DNA of 64,000 bases, taken from the NCBI GenBank assembly GCA_039810585.1, contig JBDHXF010000019.1, positions 1-64,000 on the forward strand, given 5' to 3'. This stretch comes from JBBATK01 sp039810585 (GTDB lineage Bacteria > Bacteroidota > Ignavibacteria > Kapaibacteriales > NICIL-2). This document shows, in pieces, positions 19,517 to 27,659 of the stretch. The translations under genes and the position numbers were made by a program. How positions within the stretch are numbered: the stretch's first letter is position 1; each line of letters starts with the position of its first letter. Under the pieces are notes generated by a model, which ran no database searches, had not been told where the DNA came from, and worked only from the letters and a program-made list of their open reading frames with translations.

Positions 19517-19616
19517 GTCCGATCCGTTGAGCAGTCTAACTGATCTAGACCAAAAGTGCTCCGTAAGCGTCTCCGAAGTGAGTGATTGTGATGAGTGCCA
19601 TTACCGTAGGATAGCC

Positions 19617-20939
19617 GTGCATCGTGTAACAGGACAATTTGTCGTTGGATTCGGACTCCTCATGAGTCTGCTGTGTCTGGTGCCGACAACCTCTGCTCAG
19701 CAAGCGCTGAAGGATGGCGACGTCATTGAACGCGTGGAAGCTGTGGCGGGCCGGGAAGTTATCCTCAAGTCGGAAGTTGACGGACAGGTGTATATGCTGG
19801 CTCAGCAGAGTAAGGATGTCGATCCAAGTAATCCGCAAGTGCGCAAGCGTGTGCTCGATGCTTTGATCAATGACAAATTGATTTACACGAAGGCATTACA
19901 GGATACCACCATCCAGGTTTCGGAGGATGAGGTCAACCAGCAATTGGAAGCAACGATTCAACAAATTATCGCTCAGTTTGGGTCGGAAGAACGAGTTGTG
20001 CAGGCTTATGGCGTACCGATGTGGAAAATCCGTAAGGACGGCAAGGACGAGATTCGCAAGCGCATAATGACAGAACGCATGCGCCAGATGAGACTGGGCG
20101 AGGCGAAGGTGACTCGTGCAGAAGTCGAAAAATTTTATCATGATTTCAAGGATTCTCTACCGGAGATAAACGAGCAGGTGGAGTTAAGCCATATCGTACG
20201 CTACATTACTCCGGCTGCCGAAACGAAGAATCTAGCGCTTGAAAAAGCCAAGAAAATTCGAGATTCCATTGTTGCCGGCGGCGACTTCTGTGACTTTGCT
20301 AAACGCTATTCCGCGGATGCCGGAACAGCCGGGAGTTGCGGGGAATTGTCGATGCGCAATTGCTCCGACTTTGTGCCGGAATTCTGTAGTGCTGCTAAGA
20401 AACTTCAGCTTAACGAAATATCGCTGCCAATTGAGACACCTTTTGGCTTTCACATCATTCAGCTACTGGATAGAACGAAAGAACAAATAAGAACGCGGCA
20501 TATCCTCATTCCTGTCTCGCGACAAGATGCCGATGTGGAGAAGACGAAAACATTCTTGAGCGATCTCAAGAAGCGGGTTGATCAAAAGGACATTTCGTTT
20601 CCCGATGCAGCTCGGAAGTATAGTGAAGAAAAGGAATCCCAGGGTTTTGGTGGTGCCCTTGGAAAAGTACAACTTGGAGCATTAGATCCAAGCCTAAAAT
20701 CGGTTGTAGAGGCAATGAAGGATGGAGATGTTTCTGAACCGCTGCCTTACTCAACAGATAGAACAAAACCTGCCTTACATATCATTCTCAGACGCAACAC
20801 TATCGCCAAACACCGCGCGAGCTTGGAGTCGGATTACCCTGAAATCGAGCGCATGGCGGCGAATTTTAAGCAGAATAAGCAGTATGAAAGCTGGGTTGCG
20901 GAGTTACGAGCGGAATTGTACTGGGAAGTGAAGAATTGA
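19617..20939 (+). CDS. SurA-like periplasmic peptidylprolyl isomerase
   Basis: A 440-residue exported chaperone. The signal peptide ends at TTSAQQ, followed by the SurA N-domain (VIERVEAVAGREVILKSEVD; LDALINDKLIYTKAL). Two parvulin domains follow: VELSHIVRYIT...DFAKRYSADAGTAGSCGEL...PIETPFGFHIIQL and IRTRHILIPVSRQD...DAARKYSEEKESQGFGGAL. It carries outer-membrane proteins across the periplasm. GTG 19617 is preferred: AGGA lies 5 bp upstream and the signal peptide then starts properly. TTG 19527 is the upper limit. The tandem arrangement with the preceding PpiC gene suggests an operon. Confidence 0.9.
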   Translation: MHRVTGQFVVGFGLLMSLLCLVPTTSAQQALKDGDVIERVEAVAGREVILKSEVDGQVYMLAQQSKDVDPSNPQVRKRVLDALINDKLIYTKALQDTTIQVSEDEVNQQLEATIQQIIAQFGSEERVVQAYGVPMWKIRKDGKDEIRKRIMTERMRQMRLGEAKVTRAEVEKFYHDFKDSLPEINEQVELSHIVRYITPAAETKNLALEKAKKIRDSIVAGGDFCDFAKRYSADAGTAGSCGELSMRNCSDFVPEFCSAAKKLQLNEISLPIETPFGFHIIQLLDRTKEQIRTRHILIPVSRQDADVEKTKTFLSDLKKRVDQKDISFPDAARKYSEEKESQGFGGALGKVQLGALDPSLKSVVEAMKDGDVSEPLPYSTDRTKPALHIILRRNTIAKHRASLESDYPEIERMAANFKQNKQYESWVAELRAELYWEVKN

Positions 20940-20991
20940 GCCTGGCATACAGCGAAATTTTTAAGTGATTGGTAATAAAAGTCTTATATAG

Positions 20992-21023
20992 TTTTCCCCC
21001 CAGCTTTTTAGCTCTGGGGAAAA
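20992..21023. other. Hairpin after the surA-like gene
   Basis: Arms TTTTCCCC (20992-20999) and GGGGAAAA (21016-21023) plus an inner AGC/GCT pair, with a loop rich in T. The T's are in the left arm and the A's in the right, so it lacks a trailing U-tract and is not a standard intrinsic terminator. Confidence 0.35.
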
Positions 21024-21030
21024 TGCGGAG

Positions 21031-21060
21031 TTGGCACGGATTGGGGATTCAGCGTATTTT
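21031..21060 (+). promoter_or_regulatory. Candidate promoter for the tRNA pair
   Basis: TTGGCA (21031-21036) and TATTTT (21055-21060) are separated by 18 bp and end 25 bp before the tRNA-Ser 5' end. This is a consensus-like match only; sigma factor preferences of this lineage are not known from the window. Confidence 0.3.
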
Positions 21061-21085
21061 AGCAGCCCCATAAAGTAGCCACTTC

Positions 21086-21172
21086 GGAGAGGTGCGAGAG
21101 TGGTTGAATCGGGCGGTCTCGAAAACCGTTATACCGGCAACGGTATCGAGGGTTCGAATCCCTCCCTCTCCG
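21086..21172 (+). tRNA. tRNA-Ser(CGA)
   Basis: An 87-nt class II tRNA. The acceptor stem GGAGAGG pairs with CCTCTCC, and the discriminator is G at 21172. The anticodon stem GCGGT/ACCGT encloses loop CTCGAAA with anticodon CGA, reading UCG. A long variable arm (ATACCGGCAACGGTAT region) and the T-loop GGTTCGAATCC are present. CCA is not encoded. Confidence 0.96.
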
Positions 21173-21198
21173 CTGGCTATTCTTTCGAAATACGATCT

Positions 21199-21282
21199 GC
21201 CCGGATGGCGAAATTGGCAGACGCGCTACATTCAGGGTGTAGTGTTCTCACGGACATGCAGGTTCAAGTCCTGTTCCGGGCA
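21199..21282 (+). tRNA. tRNA-Leu(CAG)
   Basis: An 84-nt class II tRNA. The acceptor stem GCCCGGA pairs with TCCGGGC, and the discriminator is A at 21282. The anticodon stem CTACA/TGTAG encloses loop TTCAGGG with anticodon CAG, reading CUG. The variable arm and T-loop GGTTCAAGTCC are present. CCA is not encoded. It lies 26 bp after tRNA-Ser, so the two are probably one transcript. Confidence 0.96.
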
Positions 21283-21307
21283 CAGATGTGGTTCTGCCAC
21301 CACTTTG

Positions 21308-21333
21308 AAAAGACACTCTTGGGTGTCTTTTTT
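21308..21333 (+). terminator. Rho-independent terminator of the tRNA operon
   Basis: The stem AAAGACAC pairs with GTGTCTTT across a short loop and runs into six T's. It lies 26 bp after tRNA-Leu. Confidence 0.88.
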
Positions 21334-21608
21334 CGTTTTCGCCAAGGACCACGTCATCTGGGTTTTCGACCTTCGAAGCACAGGCCTTTTCTTCTGCGTC
21401 TGCTTGTGGTTGGGCGGCAATTCAACCATTGAATGAACATGTGAACGACCGACGGGCAGACTCGGTGTGAGCCGTCCTACGCATGCATCGCACAGGAAGT
21501 ACACCATGTGCGTTGCGTGTTGAAAGAATCAAGCAATACACAGCCTGTGTGTTCGTATTATAGCAGAAATCGTGGAGTTTTGTAACGATGCTAAAGGATG
21601 TGGAATCG

Positions 21609-22802
21609 ATGAAACGAAGTATAGTTCTGCTTTTAATGCTTGGCATGGTAACAGCGCACAGCGCTGCATGTAAGAAGAGTCCGACACCCGGCATGGAGAA
21701 CTTCGCGGCACCGGTCTCCGGCAGCGCCACAAGTACTGCCGATAAAAATGCCATTCTCTCCGCTTCCCGTCAAAACGCCATCACACAAGTAGCAAAGCAG
21801 TGTTCACCAGCGATTGTGGGTATCAACGTCACCGAATTGCGTGATGTGAACTACAATCCCTTTGGCGGGTTTGGAATGGACGATCCTTTTTTTGGTGATT
21901 TTTACCAGCGATTTAACCGACACTACACGCAGAAAATTCAGTCGCTGGGATCGGGATTCATTGTGTCGAGCGATGGCTACATTATCACCAACGACCACGT
22001 TGCCGGTCGTGCGTCGAAGATTATTGTCACCATGACGAATGGTGAGAAATATGACGCGGAAATTATTGGCAGCGATCCGACAAGCGATGTGGCTCTGCTA
22101 AAAATCAAGGCATCAAATCTTCCCTATGTAAAACTCGGAAACTCGGACGATGTGATGGTGGGCGAGTGGTCGATAGCTTTTGGAAATCCCTTCGGACTCT
22201 TCGACAAAAATTCAAAGCCGACAGTAACGGTTGGCGTCGTGTCCAATATTGGCGTCAGCTTTAGCGATAATGCCGAAGGTTCGGACCGCGTGTACCGCAA
22301 TATGATTCAAACCGATGCCGCCATTAGCTCTGGAAATTCGGGAGGACCGCTCATCAACGTAGATGGCGAAGTGATTGGAATGAATACCATCATCTTCTCA
22401 ACTGCGCAAAGCAATCGTGGTTCCGGGAGTATTGGGATAGGATTCGCTATCCCTGTCAACCGGGTGCGTGAAATAATGACCAAGCTGAAGACAGGCGAGA
22501 AACTGGAACGCTCCTTTTTTACCGGACTTGCCGTCGATTTTCTGAGTGAGCAGAAGGCGAATTACTATAAGACCAAGAGAACCGATGGGGTGATCATCAC
22601 AAGAGTGTCACCGCGGAGTCCTTCGGAAAAGGCAGGTCTGGAAGCGGGCGACATCATTTTGGAAATTGACGGTGCACCTATTCATTCAGAGGACGATTTA
22701 AAGGTGGCCATCAATGATGGTGTGGTTGGCCAAACCATGCGTATTAAAGTCGAGCGTGACGGGGATATCCTCGAGAAGAAAATGACTCTAGAAAAACGAT
22801 AG
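21609..22802 (+). CDS. DegP/HtrA-family serine protease, predicted lipoprotein
   Basis: A 397-residue trypsin-like periplasmic protease and chaperone. The signal peptide MKRSIVLLLMLGMVTAHSAA is followed directly by Cys, a lipobox, so the enzyme is probably membrane-anchored. Catalytic triad: His in IITNDHVAG, Asp in SDVALLKI, Ser in SSGNSGGPL. One C-terminal PDZ domain is present (GVIITRVSPRSPSEKAGLEAGD). One PDZ makes it DegS-like in layout, but lipidation in place of a transmembrane anchor is notable. The start at ATG 21609 is set by the signal peptide; ATG 21588 is an alternative. lptB follows after 7 bp. Confidence 0.9.
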   Translation: MKRSIVLLLMLGMVTAHSAACKKSPTPGMENFAAPVSGSATSTADKNAILSASRQNAITQVAKQCSPAIVGINVTELRDVNYNPFGGFGMDDPFFGDFYQRFNRHYTQKIQSLGSGFIVSSDGYIITNDHVAGRASKIIVTMTNGEKYDAEIIGSDPTSDVALLKIKASNLPYVKLGNSDDVMVGEWSIAFGNPFGLFDKNSKPTVTVGVVSNIGVSFSDNAEGSDRVYRNMIQTDAAISSGNSGGPLINVDGEVIGMNTIIFSTAQSNRGSGSIGIGFAIPVNRVREIMTKLKTGEKLERSFFTGLAVDFLSEQKANYYKTKRTDGVIITRVSPRSPSEKAGLEAGDIILEIDGAPIHSEDDLKVAINDGVVGQTMRIKVERDGDILEKKMTLEKR

Positions 22803-22809
22803 CTGATCT

Positions 22810-23553
22810 ATGGAACATTCCAGTGTGCTCGAGGCTCACGATTTACGGAAAGTGTACGCAAAGCGTGCTGTGGTTGCCGGAGTGAGTTATACCGTCCGTC
22901 AAGGCGAATGCGTTGGACTTCTCGGTCCCAATGGAGCCGGTAAGACGACGTCGTTTTATATGATCGTTGGCATGATTCAACCAACGGAGGGTCGAGTGGT
23001 GCTGGATACAACGGACATCACCCATACGGCCATGTATAAGCGCTCCCGATTGGGAATAAGTTACCTTCCCCAAGAAGCATCCGTCTTTCGAAAGTTGAGC
23101 GTGCAGGATAACATTATGGCTGTACTGGAGCTGCAACCCCTCAGTCGCAAACAGCGCAAGGAACGCTTGGAAGAATTGTTGGTTGATTTTAATATCACGC
23201 ACATCCGGAAAAGTCCGGGCTACGTGCTGTCGGGTGGTGAGCGTCGGCGGACGGAAATTGCGCGCACTCTGGCATCCAATCCTAAGTTTATTCTACTCGA
23301 TGAGCCCTTTGCCGGCATCGATCCCATTGCGGTCGAGGATATTATGCATATGGTACGCACACTCAAAACACGTGGTATAGGGGTGCTCATCACCGATCAC
23401 AATGTGCATGAGACCCTGTCTATTACCGATCGGTCGTATATCCTGATTGAAGGGAAAGTATTTACCTCCGGCACAGCATCAGAAATCGCCGATAATGAGG
23501 AAGTGCGCAGACGGTACCTGGGACAAAGCTTCAAGCTTGAGCGCTACGAGTAA
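22810..23553 (+). CDS. lptB: LPS export ABC transporter ATP-binding protein LptB
   Basis: A 247-residue ABC ATPase that powers extraction of lipopolysaccharide from the inner membrane with LptF/LptG. Walker A is LLGPNGAGKTTSFYMIVGMI, the Q-loop region contains ISYLPQEASVFRKLSV, the signature is LSGGERRR, Walker B is FILLDEPFAGIDP, and the H-loop is LITDHNVHETLSI. The YLPQEASVFRKL segment is characteristic of LptB. It is translated close to the DegP-like gene (7 bp gap). Its 3' end overlaps the convergent flippase gene by 23 bp. LptF, LptG, LptA and LptC are not in the window. Confidence 0.93.
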   Translation: MEHSSVLEAHDLRKVYAKRAVVAGVSYTVRQGECVGLLGPNGAGKTTSFYMIVGMIQPTEGRVVLDTTDITHTAMYKRSRLGISYLPQEASVFRKLSVQDNIMAVLELQPLSRKQRKERLEELLVDFNITHIRKSPGYVLSGGERRRTEIARTLASNPKFILLDEPFAGIDPIAVEDIMHMVRTLKTRGIGVLITDHNVHETLSITDRSYILIEGKVFTSGTASEIADNEEVRRRYLGQSFKLERYE

Positions 23554-25018
23554 GAAATTTGTTTCGAGCAGCGCCAAGGAGCTTTCGAGACAGTGCAATC
23601 TCGTCAGGTCCTACCAATTTCAGACTCCACGCTAAGAGTGTACAGAGTGGAATCGCCACCAGCGCTGACACCCACTGTGATCCGTAACGTAAACTGAAGA
23701 GTGAATACGGTAGACAGACCGCAGACAACACGAGTGTTCGGAGTACCACTCTTCGAACCAATGCAGAACCATTCGCCTTTGCGACAAAGTAGAGCGACAC
23801 TCCTCCGCTGAGACTGTTGGACCACATCTTGGCAATGAGATAGCCTACGCTATAACCCTGAGGGATCAGGATAAAATCTGCACTGAGACTCCCAAGCACC
23901 AAGAACAATCCCGAGTAAAACACAGCCCGATGTTGGTGTTGAGCGGCATTAATCAAGAGCGAACCCTGGGCTATGGAAGCAATTGCTGCCACCCAGAACT
24001 GAAGTTGAAATTGAAGCACATTGTCAGCGTACACATCTTTGGTGAAGATGTGCGCAATAAATGGTGCAAGCGTGCTGAGCATTGTAGCAAGTAGGATGAC
24101 TGCAAAAGCAATAAACGATAAGCTGCGTTCAATGCGATAGTGGGCATTAGTTTTTGTGACTTGGATGGCGTCGGCTACCATGGGGAGCATCACGGAAGAC
24201 AAGGCAACAAAGGTTGTGTAGATCACCTGACTCATGTTGGCAACCGCATTGAGAATGCCCACTTCTCGTGCTGAAGAGAAGGTCTTCACTAAAAACAAAT
24301 CCAGCGATCCATGGATGTTCTGAAGCACAAGTTGAGAGCTTAGAGGGATGACGTGCCGGATGAAGTCCTTCACAAAGCTCCACTCTGGCAATGGAAAGAT
24401 GATTCTCCATAATCCAATGCGATAGGCTAAGTACACAAAACCCGGAATCGAACTCACGAGTTGAAGGCTGAAGATTCGCATCGGATGAAGATCGTTGCGG
24501 TAGTACAGCAAAGCCGCGAAGTACAAGACCCAATCCGCAATGAAGCACAGGGAGATAGTGCTAAACTGTAAACTCTCCCGAAAGGGAAGTTCTACCGACG
24601 AGCGGATCATGGCACTTTTACTGCTGAGGCTAATCATGCTGATCGCCAGAACCACGAGCTGCCAGGAATTTGGTTGCGCTATCAATACATAGCCTAGGAT
24701 TGCTAACCCGACAACGATCGTTCCAATCAGACGCAGCCAAAATGTGGTGGATATGACTTCACGCTGCTTTGTGGGATGGGCAATCATTTCCCGTACTGCT
24801 ACGGTGTTCATCCCCGCGTCGACCAATACCATCAAGGCCAGAGAGCACATGAGCTGGGTGTACGACATGGCGCCGTACTCGTCCTTCGAGAGCGTCGAGA
24901 GGATGATGCGTTGAGCTAAAAAGAAAAGCCCGTAACCCGCAACCTGGGAGAAAAAAACAATACCCGCGCCGGTGGCGGCGCGGGTTGAGGTCTTGGTCTG
25001 AACTTGAAATTCGGTCAC
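23531..25018 (-). CDS. Polysaccharide flippase (Wzx/MOP superfamily)
   Basis: A 495-residue polytopic membrane protein with about 12-14 hydrophobic helices. The opening TGAGIVFFSQVAGYGLFFLA followed by LSKDEYGAMSYTQLM is typical of Wzx/RfbX-type flippases that turn lipid-linked glycans across the inner membrane. It lies 11 bp after the TonB-C gene, last in a probable minus-strand operon that starts with murD and ftsW. A role with lipid-linked precursors would fit, but MurJ identity is not supported by any motif I can see. It overlaps lptB tail-to-tail by 23 bp. Confidence 0.82.
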   Translation of the reverse strand: MTEFQVQTKTSTRAATGAGIVFFSQVAGYGLFFLAQRIILSTLSKDEYGAMSYTQLMCSLALMVLVDAGMNTVAVREMIAHPTKQREVISTTFWLRLIGTIVVGLAILGYVLIAQPNSWQLVVLAISMISLSSKSAMIRSSVELPFRESLQFSTISLCFIADWVLYFAALLYYRNDLHPMRIFSLQLVSSIPGFVYLAYRIGLWRIIFPLPEWSFVKDFIRHVIPLSSQLVLQNIHGSLDLFLVKTFSSAREVGILNAVANMSQVIYTTFVALSSVMLPMVADAIQVTKTNAHYRIERSLSFIAFAVILLATMLSTLAPFIAHIFTKDVYADNVLQFQLQFWVAAIASIAQGSLLINAAQHQHRAVFYSGLFLVLGSLSADFILIPQGYSVGYLIAKMWSNSLSGGVSLYFVAKANGSALVRRVVLRTLVLSAVCLPYSLFSLRYGSQWVSALVAIPLCTLLAWSLKLVGPDEIALSRKLLGAARNKFLTRSAQA

Positions 25019-25029
25019 GCGCTGAAGTG

Positions 25030-25848
25030 CTAATTGATGTCGAAGCTAAATTTAATCACTCCTTCGGCTCGCTGACCATTCTTGACTTTAAATTTCCAGA
25101 GCCACAGCGCCTTGATCGCTGCCTGCTCGGCTAACGGCGCACCACGTGTAAGAGGTACAACACTTGCCACATCACCATTCGTGTCGACGGTAAATTTCAA
25201 ACGTACATGGGTTGAATTGTCTAACCCTTTAGGAGCCTTTGGAATTTGTTTATTTAACACCAATGCTCCTCCTCCTCCACCCCATGTGAGATCGAAACCT
25301 TGTCCACTTCCGCTTCCGTCTCCTACGATACCACGGCCATTTCCGTTCGTCGCCGACTTGTCGCCAACTACTTCGCTGCCACTATGATCTTGAGCTGTTG
25401 ATTTCTTGGTGCTAGTGTTCGCGTCAGATTTCGAATTGCTCTGATCGGTGGATTTCTTGGGATCTTGTTTGACTGGAATGACACGCGAGGCAACTAACGA
25501 AGGATCGTTCGCTGCGGCTTTGGTTTTTGTAGCGGAGTTCTTGGGAGCAGAAGCGTCGCTCATGCGCGGAACCGTCTTGGCGGCGTGTTGCGCAGCACCT
25601 TCGGCTTGAAGGTTGCCATGACTTTTACCGGCACCATCTCCGGCGCCAAAGTGCAGCTTGATAACATCGATTGGAATGGACGTGCTGTCTTGCGACCCTT
25701 TGAGAACCAAGGGTCGGAGCGAGATAAAGGGACTAATGATCACGAAGCAAACGATGAGCAACAGTGCTGCGATAAAACCGCGCACCGTATTGGAATCCCA
25801 TGGAATACGGATGACGAAAGTTGCCTTATCGTCTTCTTGCGTATGCAT
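25030..25848 (-). CDS. TonB C-terminal domain protein
   Basis: A 272-residue TonB-type energy-coupling protein. A short cytoplasmic start is followed by one membrane helix (GFIAALLLIVCFVIISPF). A long periplasmic linker rich in Lys/Ser/Thr/Asp and Gly comes next. The C-terminal TonB fold includes VRLKFTVDTNGDVASVVP and AIKALWLWKF, ending in KFSFDIN. It would contact an outer-membrane partner, for which the barrel at 27660 in the same operon is the obvious candidate. No ExbB/ExbD genes are nearby. ATG 25848 is chosen: AGG lies 6 bp upstream, and the frame's earlier start is only TTG. Confidence 0.8.
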   Translation of the reverse strand: MHTQEDDKATFVIRIPWDSNTVRGFIAALLLIVCFVIISPFISLRPLVLKGSQDSTSIPIDVIKLHFGAGDGAGKSHGNLQAEGAAQHAAKTVPRMSDASAPKNSATKTKAAANDPSLVASRVIPVKQDPKKSTDQSNSKSDANTSTKKSTAQDHSGSEVVGDKSATNGNGRGIVGDGSGSGQGFDLTWGGGGGALVLNKQIPKAPKGLDNSTHVRLKFTVDTNGDVASVVPLTRGAPLAEQAAIKALWLWKFKVKNGQRAEGVIKFSFDIN

Positions 25849-25927
25849 GAAGTACCTGTCCTTTCTCAATTCATCAGGCGCGATGCTGCTCGCGGCTGCG
25901 GTAAGAAACGTACAAAGCTACGACTTA

Positions 25928-27649
25928 TTATTTTATACGGTCAATCCAACTCGTTGCGAATCCTGAATGGATCGCTGCAGACTCCGCTTCTTGCCTGGTA
26001 CTGAAACTACCAAAGCGTACACGATAGAAGGTGGTACCGCGGATCTGCTGCTCACTCAGGTTCGCTTCCTCAACATTCTTGGCCTTTAACTTCTTCACCC
26101 ACTCCTCGGCATCGTCGCGTGAGGGACTGGAATACACTTGAACGGTGTAGACACCCTTGGTCGAGCTGGGCGTTGAACGAAACACCGGCTTGGCTATCAA
26201 TTTTGGTTCTTCACCTTGCGCCGCATCATCTCCCTGTTTCGTTGCGGGAGCCTGATCCTTAGCAGTGATGTTCTTCGCCATTTCCTTTGGCTCCTTTGCC
26301 GCTGGCTTTGCAGTTGAGACATCAGCTACCGGACTCTTGGTTGACGCACCATGTTTGACACCATCGTCTGTATTGGCAAGTGTCTTCGGCGGTTTCACAA
26401 CGAGATCGACCGGCTTGGAAGGAGGAGTATTCTCTGCAATCGAAGGTGATGACGGCGAATGTTTTGTACCGTGTACACTAGCCGCATTCGACGTTGTTGG
26501 CTTAGACTGTGGCGTCTTCGAAGCTGCAACACTCGGTGCTGACTTCTTCGGTATGTCAACCGACGTTGGCTTCGTCGCAGCCGTCATAGGCTCGTGAGCC
26601 TTCGCTATAGCTTTGGGCTCACTACGGGATTCTGTCGTGCCCGTCTTCTGCACCATTTCCGCATGAGCCGACTTTTCCTCGTGCTGTGTTGGTTGAGCCG
26701 TGGCAAGTGGTTTTGGTTGCTCAGACGCCGGTGTTGGGTGTTCAACAGCATTGTTATCACTTCGGGTGGTTTCGGACTTGCCGGATTCTGCGCCCGGAAC
26801 TTTTGTCGTGCTTGCCGTTTCAGAATGTTGCGCCGGTGTCTGTGTCGTTTTCGGAGAACTGGTCTGAGTGCTCGTACTCAGGTGTGTGTTGTCCTGCTTC
26901 GTCCCACCGTGTTGCATCCACCACCACGACCCACCTCCGATAAGAAGTGCAGCGATAGATGCGACACCGGCATACACCCACACTCGCGAGCGCCGTTTTG
27001 ATACTGGTACATCCTCTTGGAAGTCATCAGCTTCCATCGTGTCGTTACTGATGTCTGAAGGTGACGTCGAAGAGTCTTCATTATCAGCCGCCTGCGGCGC
27101 TGCTTCAGGAGTCATCCCTTCAAAAACCGTTTCTTGAGTACTGGGCATTTCGTCGACGAGCGATTCGTCGAAGTCCGGTTGCTGAATTGCATCAGCAGGA
27201 AGATCCAGTGGTAAGTCTTCAATCGTATCGGTGCTCGGCAGGGACGGCAGATTGGACGTTGAACTTGGTTCAGGTGCCGACTCTTCAAATACAACGCTCT
27301 CCGCTCTGCTCAAGCCGGGGGATTCCGCAGGTTGATCTAGACGAGCTTTCAATCGGTTGATACTGTCTTCGAGAGTGTCTTTTTTTGAGCGACGCTGCTG
27401 ACTTCGCTGAAGTTCAGATTCGAGAGATTGTTTAAGGGCACGCTCTTCCTCCGTATCGGCACTCATTTCAGGTGCACTGGAGGTAGCAGCGCCTGCATCA
27501 GGTACAGACGTCGTACCCTCGGGTACTTCATACGGTAACTCACCGGGATAACTCTCCAGCGATTCTAGTTGAAACGCATCATCATGTTGAGCCGAATCGT
27601 CGAACTCATCATGGTCCTCTGCTTCATGCAGGTGTGACGGGTCAATCAT
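25928..27649 (-). CDS. SPOR-domain membrane protein with long disordered linker
   Basis: 573 residues. The N-terminal cytoplasmic region of about 220 residues is acidic and Ser/Pro-rich, with a short charged coiled-coil stretch (RALKQSLESELQRSQQ). One transmembrane helix follows basic residues (SKRRSRVWVYAGVASIAALL), then a periplasmic linker of about 250 residues made of Thr/Ser/Lys/Pro/Ala. It ends in a SPOR domain (VYTVQVYSSPSRDDAEEWV to RVRFGSFSTRQEAESA). SPOR domains bind denuded peptidoglycan, often at division sites, which fits ftsW upstream. ATG 27649 has AAGGA 7 bp upstream, overlapping the preceding stop region. Confidence 0.83.
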   Translation of the reverse strand: MIDPSHLHEAEDHDEFDDSAQHDDAFQLESLESYPGELPYEVPEGTTSVPDAGAATSSAPEMSADTEEERALKQSLESELQRSQQRRSKKDTLEDSINRLKARLDQPAESPGLSRAESVVFEESAPEPSSTSNLPSLPSTDTIEDLPLDLPADAIQQPDFDESLVDEMPSTQETVFEGMTPEAAPQAADNEDSSTSPSDISNDTMEADDFQEDVPVSKRRSRVWVYAGVASIAALLIGGGSWWWMQHGGTKQDNTHLSTSTQTSSPKTTQTPAQHSETASTTKVPGAESGKSETTRSDNNAVEHPTPASEQPKPLATAQPTQHEEKSAHAEMVQKTGTTESRSEPKAIAKAHEPMTAATKPTSVDIPKKSAPSVAASKTPQSKPTTSNAASVHGTKHSPSSPSIAENTPPSKPVDLVVKPPKTLANTDDGVKHGASTKSPVADVSTAKPAAKEPKEMAKNITAKDQAPATKQGDDAAQGEEPKLIAKPVFRSTPSSTKGVYTVQVYSSPSRDDAEEWVKKLKAKNVEEANLSEQQIRGTTFYRVRFGSFSTRQEAESAAIHSGFATSWIDRIK

Positions 27650-27659
27650 GTCTGATCCT

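Noticed and set aside
21031..21055. TTGGCACG resembles the -24 box of a sigma-54 promoter upstream of the tRNA genes.
   Set aside because: The expected TTGC at -12 is absent (GGGGA instead), and no sigma-54 activator is evident nearby. A sigma-70-like reading fits better.
21092..21436. Two overlapping plus-strand frames of about 110 codons across the tRNA genes.
   Set aside because: They run through two structurally clear tRNAs and a terminator, so they are not genes.
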